A DNA stretch of 44,015 bases from Psychrobacter sp. UBA5136 (GCF_002414005.1 NZ_DHYG01000009.1:1-44015), one strand, 5' to 3'. Counted from the stretch's first letter, positions 17,836 through 27,257 are shown. The notes: generated by a model not told the origin, from the sequence alone. Program-made: numbers and translations.

Positions 17836-17878
17836 AAACCGCCAATAACCACAATACTATTATGGTTATTGGCGGTTT
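17836..17878 (-). terminator. Hairpin terminator after dapC
   Basis: AAACCGCCAATAACCA and TGGTTATTGGCGGTTT form a perfect 16-bp stem with an 11-base loop. It lies between the dapC stop and the start of the cNMP/CBS gene. The leftward T-run is short (TTTC), so termination is likely but may be partial. Confidence 0.7.
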
Positions 17879-17985
17879 TCTGATACTATGTTGGCTATCA
17901 GCAATTATTTAGCCCCAAACGCTTAAACCTCTTGTTTGTTTTTAAACCAATTTTTGAGCAATATTTTAACTTTTAAGATAAATAG

Positions 17986-19209
17986 TTAAGCACCAAGCAA
18001 TTGACGAATACGGCTAATCGCTTCGCGGCTTTCTTCAACGCTAGCAACCAAGGCGATACGCACATAACCTTGCCCAGGATTTTTACCATCGACCTCGCGT
18101 GACAAATAACGCCCAGCCAGCGCGTGGATGTTTGCCTGCTCATATAAGGCTTTGACAAAGATTTCGTCGTCGCCATTAAACTGCTCAGGCACTTTTACCC
18201 AAAAGTAAAATCCAGCCTTTGGCATACGTAAATCAAGTAATTCGCCAAGCTCTGACATCCATAAGGCAAATTTTTCTTGATAGAGTGCGCGATTTTGCGC
18301 CACGTGTTTTTCATCTTCCCAAGCGGCGATGGAGGCAAGCTGATGCGGTATTGGCATCGCGCAGCCTTGATAGGTGCGATATTGTAGATAAGCCTGCAAT
18401 ATATCGGCGTCACCGGCTACAAAGCCTGAACGCAGACCGGGCAAGTTTGAGCGTTTGGATAAAGAATGAAATACCACGCAATTTTTAAAGTCATGGCGAC
18501 CGAGGGCTGCACAAGCTTGCAATAAACCAACCGGCGCGCTATCAAAATACAGCTCGCTATAACACTCGTCACTGGCAATGATAAAGCCATATTGGTCTGA
18601 TAAACGAAATAGGTGCTCCCAGTCGTCCATGGTCATCACTGAACCCGTAGGATTGTTCGGGCTACAGATAAACAGGAGCTGCGTGCGCGTCCATACGTCT
18701 TTTGGCACCGCGCGGTAGTCACCTTTAAAATCATTATCGCTTGTGCATGGCATAAAATACGGCGCCGCTTGCGCCAGTATCGCCGCGCCCTCGTATATCT
18801 GATAAAACGGATTGGGCATGACTATGGTAGGCGGTTGATCGGCAGTTTCGACTACTATTTCTGTCTGAGGATGGTCAATAACGGCTTGTACTAAGCTAAA
18901 AATCGCCTCGCGCGTGCCCATCACGGGCAATACTTGGGTGTGGGGATCAACATGGTTTAAAAAGAAGCGCTTCTCTAACCAGTGAGCAATGGTTTGGCGC
19001 AGCTCAAACAGGCCATTTGTGCTTGGATATTGGCTTATTTTGTCCAAGTTTTCGCGTAATACGTCCAACACAAAGGCGGGCGGCGCATGTTTTGGTTCAC
19101 CGATACCAAGCTTAATTTCGCTGTAATTAAGGGCTGGCGTACTATCGGCAAGCAAGGTTGCCATCTTAGCGAACGGGTAAGGGTGCAGCGACGTTAAGTT
19201 GTGATTCAT
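17986..19209 (-). CDS. dapC: Succinyldiaminopimelate transaminase
   Basis: A class I/II PLP aminotransferase in lysine and diaminopimelate synthesis, converting N-succinyl-2-amino-6-ketopimelate to N-succinyl-LL-diaminopimelate with glutamate. The start MNHNLTSLHPYPFAKM is typical of DapC. Other marks are CSPNNPTG, SDECYSELYF and the PLP lysine in HSLSKRSNLPGLRSGF (Lys252). The length of 407 residues fits. The longer frame starting at TTG 19233 is rejected in favour of ATG 19209. glnD, map and dapC are all on this strand in the next 5 kb; in many gammaproteobacteria map-glnD-dapC are contiguous, but here a rightward gene and repeats separate dapC from glnD. Confidence 0.93.
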   Translation of the reverse strand: MNHNLTSLHPYPFAKMATLLADSTPALNYSEIKLGIGEPKHAPPAFVLDVLRENLDKISQYPSTNGLFELRQTIAHWLEKRFFLNHVDPHTQVLPVMGTREAIFSLVQAVIDHPQTEIVVETADQPPTIVMPNPFYQIYEGAAILAQAAPYFMPCTSDNDFKGDYRAVPKDVWTRTQLLFICSPNNPTGSVMTMDDWEHLFRLSDQYGFIIASDECYSELYFDSAPVGLLQACAALGRHDFKNCVVFHSLSKRSNLPGLRSGFVAGDADILQAYLQYRTYQGCAMPIPHQLASIAAWEDEKHVAQNRALYQEKFALWMSELGELLDLRMPKAGFYFWVKVPEQFNGDDEIFVKALYEQANIHALAGRYLSREVDGKNPGQGYVRIALVASVEESREAISRIRQLLGA

Positions 19210-19362
19210 AAGTAGGCTAACTATAATAGACAATTAATAATAAAGTTATAAAGAAAAATTACATTTGAGCAGTGTAGCACTTCTCTTATTTTTTGTCTTT
19301 TTCTTCTTATGCTTATCATTGTTACTCCAAATCCCAGTGAAAAGCAGCGGTCGAAAGCGACT

Positions 19363-19500
19363 TATAGTCCGTTCAAAATAAAATCGATACGGTAGTAGTT
19401 ATGGGCGACTGATATAAATTTTCCTTGCTTGCTGCTATCACAGAGGCTACGAAAAATTCATTCCAGTCGCCCTGTATCTGTTTAAAGTGAAACCGCTATA
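19363..19500. mobile_element. MITE-like palindromic element, copy A
   Basis: A 138-bp imperfect palindrome with ends TATAGT and GCTATA. An inner stem GGGCGACTG (19403-19411) / CAGTCGCCC (19464-19472) encloses a core with CCTTGCTTGCTG and CACAGAGGCT, framed by AAATTTT and AAAAATT. A second copy occurs at 30778-30916 with the same core in the same orientation, but with its outer arms exchanged left to right. No reading frame of note. It would need a transposase supplied elsewhere. Confidence 0.75.
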
Positions 19501-19555
19501 GATAGTCGTTTTAATAACGGCGTGTTTTGAGCCACCATCAATTTTTATTGTGCTG

Positions 19556-19683
19556 CTAAGCATTGTTTATACTAAGTGTTGTTTAAACTAAGTGTTGTTT
19601 AAACTAAGTGTTGTTTAAACTAAGTGGTGTTTAAATTAAGTGTTGCTCCTACTAAGCACTGATTCTACTAAGCACTGATAAAA
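19556..19683. repeat. Array of eight 16-bp tandem repeats
   Basis: The unit is CTAAGTGTTGTTTAAA. Three central copies (19572-19619) are identical; the five others carry one to several changes and degrade toward the ends (CTAAGCACTGATTCTA, CTAAGCACTGATAAAA). It lies 78 bases before the start of the downstream gene. Confidence 0.95.
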
Positions 19684-19760
19684 CTGAAGTGGTGTAATTT
19701 TTAACCAAGCAAAAAATAACTGTCAGTAATAACGATAGATTAGTTTAAGGATACCTTGAT

Positions 19761-20429
19761 ATGTCTAGTGTTTTAAAAACTGATGAGCGCGGCGCTACAG
19801 ATATCAATGAGCAACAATTTGATGGCAACCAGCGCGCTGAGTTGTACGAGCAACTCATACAGCGCGAGCATAGTTGGTGGCAGACGCGTCAGCAGCTGAT
19901 TTTGTTAAAAGAGCGCCAGATGTTTTGGTTTGGGGACAACAGTTTGATGATGTGGCTGCTTTGGCAATTGGTCAGCTACGTCGTGGTGGCACTGATACTC
20001 ATGCTGCTTAGCAGGCTGTTAAATATGTCATTGCCTTTGTGGCAATATATCACCTTATTTGCCATACAAACGCTGATTTTTATCGTCATGCTAGGGTTTA
20101 AAGGTCGATTTGCCAATCATTTGCAAAGTAAAATCAATCAGGCCGATGTGCTGCGTGAAGAAGTGTTAAATGAGATGACGATTTTGGCCGCCGACACTCT
20201 CTATCGTGACGTGCATGCCAAGGCACCGATTTCTTTACAACAAATCTATGAATACTACGATGCAGAATTTCATCTAGCAAGTTTGCAGCGCTTGCTCCAA
20301 AAAGAAGTCGATGCTGGGCGCTTGATGCTCGGGCAGCGGCAACTAGAAGCAGAGATTTTACCGTTAGAGCTTGCCGATGATGAGTTAAAAGAGCATGCAA
20401 GCGAGATGATATATAAAAGCGTGATATAA
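19761..20429 (+). CDS. Two-pass membrane protein, unknown function
   Basis: A 222-residue protein I do not recognise. A charged, Gln-rich N-terminal helix (about 20-55, QLIQREHSWWQTRQQLILLKE) precedes two membrane segments (about 62-84 and 92-112), followed by a soluble C-terminal helical domain of about 100 residues with IYEYYDAEFHLASLQRLLQKEVDAG (shown in part: YYDAEFHLASLQRLL). AAGGATACC precedes the ATG. It lies alone, facing glnD, and its upstream region holds the 16-bp array, so its transcription could depend on array length. Confidence 0.8.
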   Translation: MSSVLKTDERGATDINEQQFDGNQRAELYEQLIQREHSWWQTRQQLILLKERQMFWFGDNSLMMWLLWQLVSYVVVALILMLLSRLLNMSLPLWQYITLFAIQTLIFIVMLGFKGRFANHLQSKINQADVLREEVLNEMTILAADTLYRDVHAKAPISLQQIYEYYDAEFHLASLQRLLQKEVDAGRLMLGQRQLEAEILPLELADDELKEHASEMIYKSVI

Positions 20430-20492
20430 AGTGGACTATTTATAAAAGTTATTTGTTAAATATCTGCTGTAAAAATTACCTTTTGTCTTATA

Positions 20493-20534
20493 AAAAACGC
20501 TTTATCGTTAGAGAATGAATGATAAAGCGTTTTT
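20493..20534. terminator. Bidirectional terminator between the membrane-protein gene and glnD
   Basis: AAAAACGCTTTATC and GATAAAGCGTTTTT form a perfect 14-bp stem with a 14-base loop; A and T tracts let it work in both directions between these convergent genes. Confidence 0.85.
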
Positions 20535-20609
20535 CGTATTTATGACTGAGCTGTTAATTCTTAAATTTCTAACCATAAAAAGTTTGAGCATAAAGCATTT
20601 ATATGGCAA

Positions 20610-23318
20610 TTAACGATCGTTACGAATGCTAAGGCTTGCTATCAAGGCCGCTTTTAATGTCTCAAGTTTATCCGCCGATAATGCTTGATCGTTTTGATCA
20701 CTGATATAAAACATATCTTCTGCGCGCTCACCTAACGTGGTGATACGGGCGGCATGTACCTCAATTTGTTGCTGTAAAAACACTTGCCCAACGCGCGCCA
20801 GTAAACCTGGTTGATCAAGCGTCTCTAAACTCATAATGTGCTGATTTGACGCCTCATTAAACTCAAAATTAATCGTTGTGGCAACATCAAAATGTCGCAG
20901 CTGGCGCGGAATTTTTCGTTGTATCAGTTTAGGAACGGTCGGGTTTTTAAAAGCGTCGATTAAACGCTGCTTGAGTTCTTGTTGGCTGTCCATATCGACC
21001 AGTAGCGTGCCGCTGCGATCGAGTAGCACGTAGGAATCCAAAGCAAAATCACGGGTTGCGGTGATAATGCGCGCATCCAACACATCTAAATTCATCTGAT
21101 CAAAGACGGCCATAGTAACGGCAAATAAATTGACCTGATCTTGGGTATAAATAAACACCTGCACCGCATCAAGCGCCAGCTCGCGGTGCTCACGTAACAC
21201 CACCAGCGGCGAACTGGTAGCATCAGAAGCGCGGCCAATGGGCGGATGGTTTAAGATAGCTTCGGTGTGCCACAAGATGTCTTCTACAACTTCTCGCAAA
21301 AAATACTCATCGCCCAAGTCATCCCATAGCCTTAAAACCTCGTCGCGATTCATGTGCTGATTGTCGACATTATCAAGCATCGCCAGTGCCTGTTTACGCG
21401 TGGCGCTAATCATATCTTGGCGGTTGGTCGGGGCGTCGATATCAGCGCGCAAGATACGCCGCGTTTGCGAATATAACTGCTTCATGAGGGTTGCGCGCCA
21501 GCTGTTCCAAAGCTGGGGATTGGTGGCGTTCATATCGGCGACCGTCAGTACGTACAGATGATTTAGGTGGGTGACATTCCCGACTAAATTGGCAAATAGC
21601 GTCACCACTTCTGGGTCCGAGATGTCTTTTTTTTGCGCTGTCATCGACATCAGCAAATGATAGCGGGTCAGCCAGCCGACCAAATGCGCGTCCGCTGTGC
21701 TCATACCATGCGCAAGACAAAACTCAATGGCTTCTGTTTCGCCAAGCTGACTGTGATTGCCGCCGCGACCTTTGGCAATATCATGAAACATCGCCGCGAG
21801 TACCAAAATCTCTTTGCGCTCGATACGCTGGAAAATAGAGCTGACCAGTGGAAAATCTTTATAAAAGCGCGGATCGGTAAAACGGTGCAAGATGCGAATC
21901 AAAAATAACGTATGCGCATCGACGGTATAACGATGAAATAAATCGTACTGCATCAGCCCCGTCACTTGCGCAAAAGCTGGGATATAGTTGCCCAATACGC
22001 CGTAGCGGTTCATGGTACGCAGGCGATGAAATAAATAATTTTGCTCTTTTAAATTGGCTAAAAACAGCGCTTGATGGGTTGGATTGTCCCTATAAACCTG
22101 ATCGATACCGCGCGCGGCAATCTTTAGCGCGCGCAAGGTATGGGTGCGCACATTTTTAATGCCATATTGACCCATGAGCAAAAACATCTCTAAAATCGCC
22201 TCGGGATGCTGGGCAAAGACGCGGTGATGCGATATCGCAATTTGCTCGCCGACGCGGTTAAAACGGGCGTTAATCGGCTGCTTTTTTGGCCGTTCTTCAT
22301 CGGGCAGCTGCGGCTCGATGATGGTCTCAAAGTAGTGATTGGTCAGCATTTCAGACAGCGTCGATATCTGCATGGCACAGCGATAATAATCGCGCATAAA
22401 GCGCTCAACCGCCGCGTTTGGTTGGTCGTCCGGCTGCGTTTCATAACCCATCATGTGCGCAATCTCTCGCTGATAATCAAACAACAACTTGTTTTCATTG
22501 CGTCCGGTCAGCTCATGTAAATAATGGCGGATTTGCCATAAATAGCCTTCGGCAAAATTTAGCTCATCGAACTCTTTTTCAGTCAAAAAGTTTTGTTGCA
22601 CCAAGTCATAAAGCTTACTAACGCGAAAATAGCGCTTAGTCACCCAACCAATAATATGAATATCACGCAGACCACCGGGGGCAGTTTTAATATTAGGCTC
22701 AAGGTTATATTCGGTAGCATTGTGCTGCAAATAGCGCGCTTTTGCCTCTTCGATTTTCACCTCAAAAAAATCACGTGGCGACCACTGGGTATTGACAATT
22801 TTATGGGGCACATCTTGCAGCGCCTCATTGCCGATTAATAGCCGCGCTTCTAACAAGGCACTGGCAACCGAGTGATCCAGCGCCGCCTCCAAGCATTCGC
22901 TGACGCTGCGTACCGATAGGGCAGGCTCGAGCCCAATATCCCACAGTAGCGCCACTAAATTATCTATTTTCTCCCTGCTGTCGGCGTCAATCTCATTGGG
23001 CGTCAGCAGCAAAATATCGACATCTGAATAGAGTGACAACTCGCCGCGACCATAGCCGCCTGTCGCAAACAACGCCAAATCCGTTTTATCAAGCGCAAAC
23101 CAGTTAAATAAAGCCATGAGCAAATCGTCGATGACGCAGGCACGCGCCGCCACCAATTGGCGAATATTGACGCCGCGTTCAAGCTCGCGGCTGATATCGT
23201 CATTGATTTGGATTAGCCATTCAGCAATATCAACTAAGGATGTGTCTATTGCCGCGCTAGTATTTGTCAAGGTTGGCATGGGCGTCAAATCGATGGTCGC
23301 GACATCACAAGTAAACAT
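20610..23318 (-). CDS. glnD: Bifunctional PII uridylyltransferase / uridylyl-removing enzyme
   Basis: GlnD senses glutamine and adds or removes UMP on PII proteins, controlling glutamine synthetase and nitrogen genes. The 902-residue product has the nucleotidyltransferase motif GGYGRGELSLYSDVDILLL with D-x-D, an HD phosphohydrolase domain (AAMFHDIAKGRGGNHSQLG), and two C-terminal ACT domains (around VFIYTQDQVNLFAVTMAVF and MSLETLDQPGLLARVGQVF). E. coli GlnD has 890 residues, which supports ATG 23318 over a TTG 66 bases upstream. It lies downstream of map on the same strand, with a terminator between them. Confidence 0.96.
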   Translation of the reverse strand: MFTCDVATIDLTPMPTLTNTSAAIDTSLVDIAEWLIQINDDISRELERGVNIRQLVAARACVIDDLLMALFNWFALDKTDLALFATGGYGRGELSLYSDVDILLLTPNEIDADSREKIDNLVALLWDIGLEPALSVRSVSECLEAALDHSVASALLEARLLIGNEALQDVPHKIVNTQWSPRDFFEVKIEEAKARYLQHNATEYNLEPNIKTAPGGLRDIHIIGWVTKRYFRVSKLYDLVQQNFLTEKEFDELNFAEGYLWQIRHYLHELTGRNENKLLFDYQREIAHMMGYETQPDDQPNAAVERFMRDYYRCAMQISTLSEMLTNHYFETIIEPQLPDEERPKKQPINARFNRVGEQIAISHHRVFAQHPEAILEMFLLMGQYGIKNVRTHTLRALKIAARGIDQVYRDNPTHQALFLANLKEQNYLFHRLRTMNRYGVLGNYIPAFAQVTGLMQYDLFHRYTVDAHTLFLIRILHRFTDPRFYKDFPLVSSIFQRIERKEILVLAAMFHDIAKGRGGNHSQLGETEAIEFCLAHGMSTADAHLVGWLTRYHLLMSMTAQKKDISDPEVVTLFANLVGNVTHLNHLYVLTVADMNATNPQLWNSWRATLMKQLYSQTRRILRADIDAPTNRQDMISATRKQALAMLDNVDNQHMNRDEVLRLWDDLGDEYFLREVVEDILWHTEAILNHPPIGRASDATSSPLVVLREHRELALDAVQVFIYTQDQVNLFAVTMAVFDQMNLDVLDARIITATRDFALDSYVLLDRSGTLLVDMDSQQELKQRLIDAFKNPTVPKLIQRKIPRQLRHFDVATTINFEFNEASNQHIMSLETLDQPGLLARVGQVFLQQQIEVHAARITTLGERAEDMFYISDQNDQALSADKLETLKAALIASLSIRNDR

Positions 23319-23431
23319 GAGTGTTATCCAGTAAAAGGGTGGTAAATAAAGACGGTAAAATGAATGTGTGAATGAAAACAGCAAGCTAAAAAATCAATAT
23401 GGCGCACAGCCAATATGCCTGAATTATAAGG

Positions 23432-23462
23432 CAAAAAAAAGACCGCCTAAGCGATCTTTTTA
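23432..23462 (-). terminator. Terminator of map
   Basis: Read leftward, AAAAAGATCGC and GCGGTCTTTTT pair (one U-G wobble) around TTAG, followed by an eight-T run. Confidence 0.85.
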
Positions 23463-23473
23463 CGTATTACAGG

Positions 23474-24268
23474 TTACTGGGTCAAAAAACTTAAGTCTTC
23501 TTCAGGGCGACCGGTAAAGACTTCACAGCCATTGTCCGTCACTACCATGGTATGCTCCCACTGCGCTGATAGCTTGCGGTCTTTAGTAATCGCCGTCCAT
23601 TCATCCGGTAAAATTTTAGTTTGCCACGTACCTTGGTTAATCATCGGTTCAATGGTAAAGGTCATGCCCGTTTTTAGCTCAAAACCCGTGCCTTTTTTAC
23701 CATAGTGCATCACTTGCGGCTCGTGATGGAATTCATTGCTGATACCGTGACCACAAAATTCGCGCACAATACTAAAGCGCTCAGGCTCGACCACTTCTTG
23801 GATAGCCGCGCCGATATCACCCAAGCGCGCGCCGTTTTTGACCACACTCATACCCGCATAAAGCGCATCTTGCGCCACTTTGCAAATACGCTGCGCCATA
23901 ATAGAGCCATTACCGACGATCCACATTTTTGACGTGTCACCGTAATAACCATCTTTAATAACCGTGACATCGATATTGATGATATCGCCATCTTTTAGCA
24001 GTTTGTTTTCAGATGGAATACCGTGGCACACCACATGATTAACCGAGGTACAGATAGATTTTGGGAAGCCATTGTAGTTAAGGGGCGCAGGAATCGCATC
24101 TTGCACATTAACGATATAGTCATGAGCGATTTGGTTTAATGCCTCGGTACTAACGCCCACTTTAACATGCTCATCGAGCATCACAAGGACATCACTGGCA
24201 AGTTTACCGGCCACGCGCATTTTTTCTATGGCTTCAGGAGATTGGATAAGGGATTTTTTAGTCATCAT
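23474..24268 (-). CDS. map: Methionine aminopeptidase type I
   Basis: Removes the initiator Met from new proteins with a small second residue. The 264-residue protein shows the five metal ligands of the type I enzyme: Asp in NIDVTVIKDGYYGDTSKM (two Asp), His in CGHGISNEFHHEPQV, Glu in FTIEPMIN and the C-terminal Glu in QWEHTMVV. CHGIPSENKLL, carrying the substrate-site His, is also present. The map-glnD order is the common gammaproteobacterial one. Confidence 0.97.
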   Translation of the reverse strand: MMTKKSLIQSPEAIEKMRVAGKLASDVLVMLDEHVKVGVSTEALNQIAHDYIVNVQDAIPAPLNYNGFPKSICTSVNHVVCHGIPSENKLLKDGDIINIDVTVIKDGYYGDTSKMWIVGNGSIMAQRICKVAQDALYAGMSVVKNGARLGDIGAAIQEVVEPERFSIVREFCGHGISNEFHHEPQVMHYGKKGTGFELKTGMTFTIEPMINQGTWQTKILPDEWTAITKDRKLSAQWEHTMVVTDNGCEVFTGRPEEDLSFLTQ

Positions 24269-24620
24269 GGTCGTACTTATAGTTATAGAATTTAGAGACT
24301 AATTATAGCATAAACCTATCGTTTACTGCTTAAATGCGCGTTATTGAATATTTCAATCGTGTTGATATTACATAGTTTATAATAACTGTAGTGCTCAAGT
24401 TGGCTATTTCAAATTGACTGTATAGTCACAAGAATAAAAAGGATAAAGGAAAGAATCAGTTGAATATTACGGAATATATAAGTATCGTAATTTTGTTTGC
24501 TAAAAGGACTAGCAACTGTTTTTAGCGCTTATTGCAGGATGCGATCGCTAAGTTCTGTATATAAGTCATCTTAGGTAAGCCATTTAAAAACCTTATTTTC
24601 ACAATAACAAGGATGTTGTT
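24269..24620. other. Divergent intergenic region map/lipase
   Basis: 352 bases between divergent map and the lipase gene, AT-rich, with no reading frame or RNA that I recognise. A TATAAT-like box at about 24377-24382 faces the lipase gene, but no matching -35 at normal spacing is visible. Confidence 0.4.
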
Positions 24621-25709
24621 ATGAGCCGAAAATCTTATCTTCGCGCGGCAGTCACGCCAAGCGCATTTCTGCCTACTCTAGGTGCTATTGGAGTCGGCGT
24701 TGTCATGATGGTAATGCAAACGACTTCTGCCCAAGCGGCGGGTCAATACTATAACTGTGCCAATCCGACTGGTTGCAAACTGGTCAGTAGCAAATCTTGG
24801 ACTTCCAAGCATACCGATACTAAATATCCTATTGTTATGGCCCATGGTCTTGGCGGGTTTACCAAGGCTTTCGGGTTGATAGATTATTTTTATGGTATTC
24901 CTGAAACTTTGATGAGTGGCGGCAGTCAGGTCTATACGACCAAGACCTCCTCAGTGAATAATAGTGAGTTTCGCGGTGAGCAACTACTGCAACAAGTCAA
25001 AACCATCAGTGCCATCTCGGGCAGTCCCAAAGTTAATTTGCTTGGACATAGCCAAGGCGGAATTGATATCCGATATGTGGCTGGAGTAGCGCCAGAATAT
25101 GTAGCGTCAGTCACAGCCATTGCCAGCCCAGAGCAAGGCTCAAAAATGGGCGATTGGGTCATCAAACAAGTCGTTGAAGGCAGCGCAAACGACGGTTATG
25201 GTGAAGGCGAGTTTAATGTGGGTTCGCAGATCGCACTGGGTTTTTTTAAGTTTGTCGGTGGCTTTATGGATATTAGCGCCGGTATAAGCTTTAAAGACTT
25301 ACAACAGCAAGATGGCTGGAAAGCAGTCCAAGCATTATCGACCGATTATGCCGCTACATTTAATGCTAAATTTCCAGCAGCAATGCCGACTAGCTACTGT
25401 GGTCAGCCGGCAAATACCGAGGTCAACGGTATCAAATATTATTCTTTTAGCGGTATTGGTCGGGTAACCAATGGCCTTGATCCCAGTGATTACATGCTTG
25501 CGTTGACCGGAACAACGTTTGACGGAGATCCCAATGATGGTTTGGTATCGGCCTGCTCAAGCCGGCTCGGCTACGTAGTTCGTGATAACTACCGCATGAA
25601 TCATTTAGATTCGGCCAATCAGGTACTGGGTTTAACCGCATGGGGACAGCCCGATCCAAAAACTTTGTACCGTGACCAAGTCAACCGCCTCAAAAAAGCC
25701 AATCTATAA
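24621..25709 (+). CDS. Secreted triacylglycerol lipase (family I, foldase-dependent)
   Basis: An extracellular alpha/beta-hydrolase that cleaves triglycerides. The signal peptide is residues 1-40, ending SAQAA. The oxyanion block is YPIVMAHGLGGF (69-80), the nucleophile elbow GHSQGG (Ser144), and the acid and base are probably Asp306 (NDGLVS) and His328 (MNHLDSANQ). FRGEQLLQQV is a strong match to Pseudomonas family I.1/I.2 lipases. A Cys pair (SYCGQPA and VSACSSR) can form the usual disulphide near the active site, and another pair (YYNCANPTGC) lies at the mature N-terminus. Such lipases need a dedicated membrane-bound foldase, which is the next gene. Type II secretion is expected but its genes are not here. 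Confidence 0.93.
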   Translation: MSRKSYLRAAVTPSAFLPTLGAIGVGVVMMVMQTTSAQAAGQYYNCANPTGCKLVSSKSWTSKHTDTKYPIVMAHGLGGFTKAFGLIDYFYGIPETLMSGGSQVYTTKTSSVNNSEFRGEQLLQQVKTISAISGSPKVNLLGHSQGGIDIRYVAGVAPEYVASVTAIASPEQGSKMGDWVIKQVVEGSANDGYGEGEFNVGSQIALGFFKFVGGFMDISAGISFKDLQQQDGWKAVQALSTDYAATFNAKFPAAMPTSYCGQPANTEVNGIKYYSFSGIGRVTNGLDPSDYMLALTGTTFDGDPNDGLVSACSSRLGYVVRDNYRMNHLDSANQVLGLTAWGQPDPKTLYRDQVNRLKKANL

Positions 25710-25782
25710 AGTGCTTCGTAAAAATAACATAAGCCTGCTATTGCCTTGAGTGCGTCTGGTTTACAGGGCGTCTGGTTTATAT

Positions 25783-25816
25783 AAAAACAGGGTCAATATC
25801 GTTGGCCCTGTTTTTT
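25783..25816 (+). terminator. Terminator-like hairpin between lipase and foldase genes
   Basis: AAAAACAGGGTCAA pairs with TTGGCCCTGTTTTT around TATCG (one U-G wobble), followed by T. It lies 74 bases after the lipase stop and 49 bases before the foldase start. As a strong intrinsic terminator inside an expected operon, it could lower foldase expression or separate the two transcripts. Confidence 0.85.
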
Positions 25817-25864
25817 ATCGCAAAAGTAGGTATAAACCGAGTTATTACAGAAGATATTTTTATT

Positions 25865-26995
25865 ATGTCAAACAATCGCCGTTCGCCATCTTTGCTCACT
25901 GTTATTGTTATCGCCGTGATAATCGTTTTAGTCGTCGCAATTATTTGGTGGTTTAAGCCCAAGAATAATAGCAATATCAGTTCTGAAACAGATTCTACAG
26001 TGTTAAATAGCCAATTTAGCACTAGCGCGGTGGGCGAAGCAAATGTTAATAATGACGTTGGCACATTATCTAAGCAAAACGCCTCTAAGCAAAACGCTTC
26101 GCAATTTAAAACAGGCCTTGAGAATCTGCCGCGCTCCTTGCAGGGGACGGATGTCGATGGTGAGATTATCATTGATGAAAATAAGCAATTGGTCGTGACC
26201 GAAGGTCTGCGGCGCTTATTTGATTATTTTTTATCAGCCCTAGGCGAAGAGGATGAAGCCGTCATTTATGCGCGCGTGGAGAGCTATATCCGCAGTCACA
26301 CGCCAGAGCCTGCCGCGAGCCAAGCGATGACGATATTTGACCAGTATATTGCCTATCTAAAAGCGATACCTGCAATAGAAAGCCATTATGGCAATCTACA
26401 ACTACAAGCGACCAAAGATGGCGAGCTAGATTTAAACGCGGTGGCGCAGCAGCGGCAAGATGTGGCCAAATTACGCCAGCAGCATTTTGCTAAAGCCACC
26501 ATTAAAGCCTTTTTTGGCGCAGAAGATGAATACGATGATTATAGTATTGCGATGGTAAAAATTAACCAAGATAAGCAGCTGTCTGCTGCCCAAAAAGAAG
26601 CGGCAAAGCAAGATTATATTAGCCGAATGCCGGACAACACGATTAAGGCTAATATTGCCCAGCAAGCCAATCTTGATGAGTTAATCGTTCGTACAGAGCA
26701 GCTGCAAGCACAGGGCGCAACGGCTGAAGAATTATACAATATGCGTCGCGAGTTGGTCGGCGCGCCCGCAGCGGCAAGGCTTGCGCAAGTCGATCAACAA
26801 GACGCTGACTTTGATCAACGCTTTAAGCAGTATCAAACACAAAAACGGCAGCTGCTCAGGCAAAATGCAGATAGAGCCCAAGCACAAACTCAAATCAAAC
26901 AAATCGAGCAGCAATTATTTAATGAAAGCGAGCGTAAACGTTTGGCAGGCTATGCCGCTTTACAACAACAAAAAGCCAAAATGCTAAATGAGTAG
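25865..26995 (+). CDS. lifO: Lipase-specific foldase (lipase chaperone)
   Basis: A membrane-anchored steric chaperone that folds the neighbouring lipase in the periplasm. In 376 residues there is one N-terminal membrane helix (about 9-30), a Ser/Asn-rich linker, then the catalytic foldase domain with PRSLQGTDVDGE and the signature RRLFDYFLSALGE (R-x-x-F-D-Y at 116-121), and a long Gln-rich helical domain that embraces the lipase. The frame can be read from 25802, inside the hairpin, but ATG 25865 places the membrane helix near the N-terminus as in the family. The linker contains an in-frame tandem SKQNA-SKQNA encoded by a 15-bp duplication. Confidence 0.92.
   Translation: MSNNRRSPSLLTVIVIAVIIVLVVAIIWWFKPKNNSNISSETDSTVLNSQFSTSAVGEANVNNDVGTLSKQNASKQNASQFKTGLENLPRSLQGTDVDGEIIIDENKQLVVTEGLRRLFDYFLSALGEEDEAVIYARVESYIRSHTPEPAASQAMTIFDQYIAYLKAIPAIESHYGNLQLQATKDGELDLNAVAQQRQDVAKLRQQHFAKATIKAFFGAEDEYDDYSIAMVKINQDKQLSAAQKEAAKQDYISRMPDNTIKANIAQQANLDELIVRTEQLQAQGATAEELYNMRRELVGAPAAARLAQVDQQDADFDQRFKQYQTQKRQLLRQNADRAQAQTQIKQIEQQLFNESERKRLAGYAALQQQKAKMLNE
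26069..26098 (+). repeat. In-frame 15-bp tandem duplication in lifO
   Basis: TCTAAGCAAAACGCC is directly followed by TCTAAGCAAAACGCT, encoding SKQNA twice in the periplasmic linker. Confidence 0.9.
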
Positions 26996-27204
26996 CGGCT
27001 AAGCGCTAGCAGGTAATACTTTTACTCACAAGCTCTATTAGCAAAAAAGCTATAAAGTAGAACAAATCACGCGGTAATTGACACTCAATCTATAATGACA
27101 GTCGGCTATGCTTTGTGCATAATGGCGGCATTGTTTGAATTAATAAATAGTTTAAATTAATGAATAAAGCAATAAAATAATCACAATAAAAATTGACTTT
27201 TAAA

Positions 27205-27230
27205 AGAACAGATAATGTCTGTTTTTTATT
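27205..27230 (+). terminator. Likely terminator of the foldase gene
   Basis: AACAGA (27207-27212) pairs with TCTGTT (27218-27223) around TAATG, followed by a T-rich run. It is short and lies about 210 bases after the foldase stop, immediately upstream of the next gene. Confidence 0.55.
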
Positions 27231-27257
27231 TTAAAGTTAATCCTTTGAGGAGTTTAT

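Larger units (their letters stand above)
19210..19760. other. Intergenic region with mobile-like repeat and tandem array
   Basis: 551 bases between divergent dapC and the membrane-protein gene. Almost half is repeats: a 138-bp dispersed element (19363-19500) and an eight-unit 16-bp array (19556-19683). I see no gene. The promoter of the rightward gene must lie within or after the array. Confidence 0.7.
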
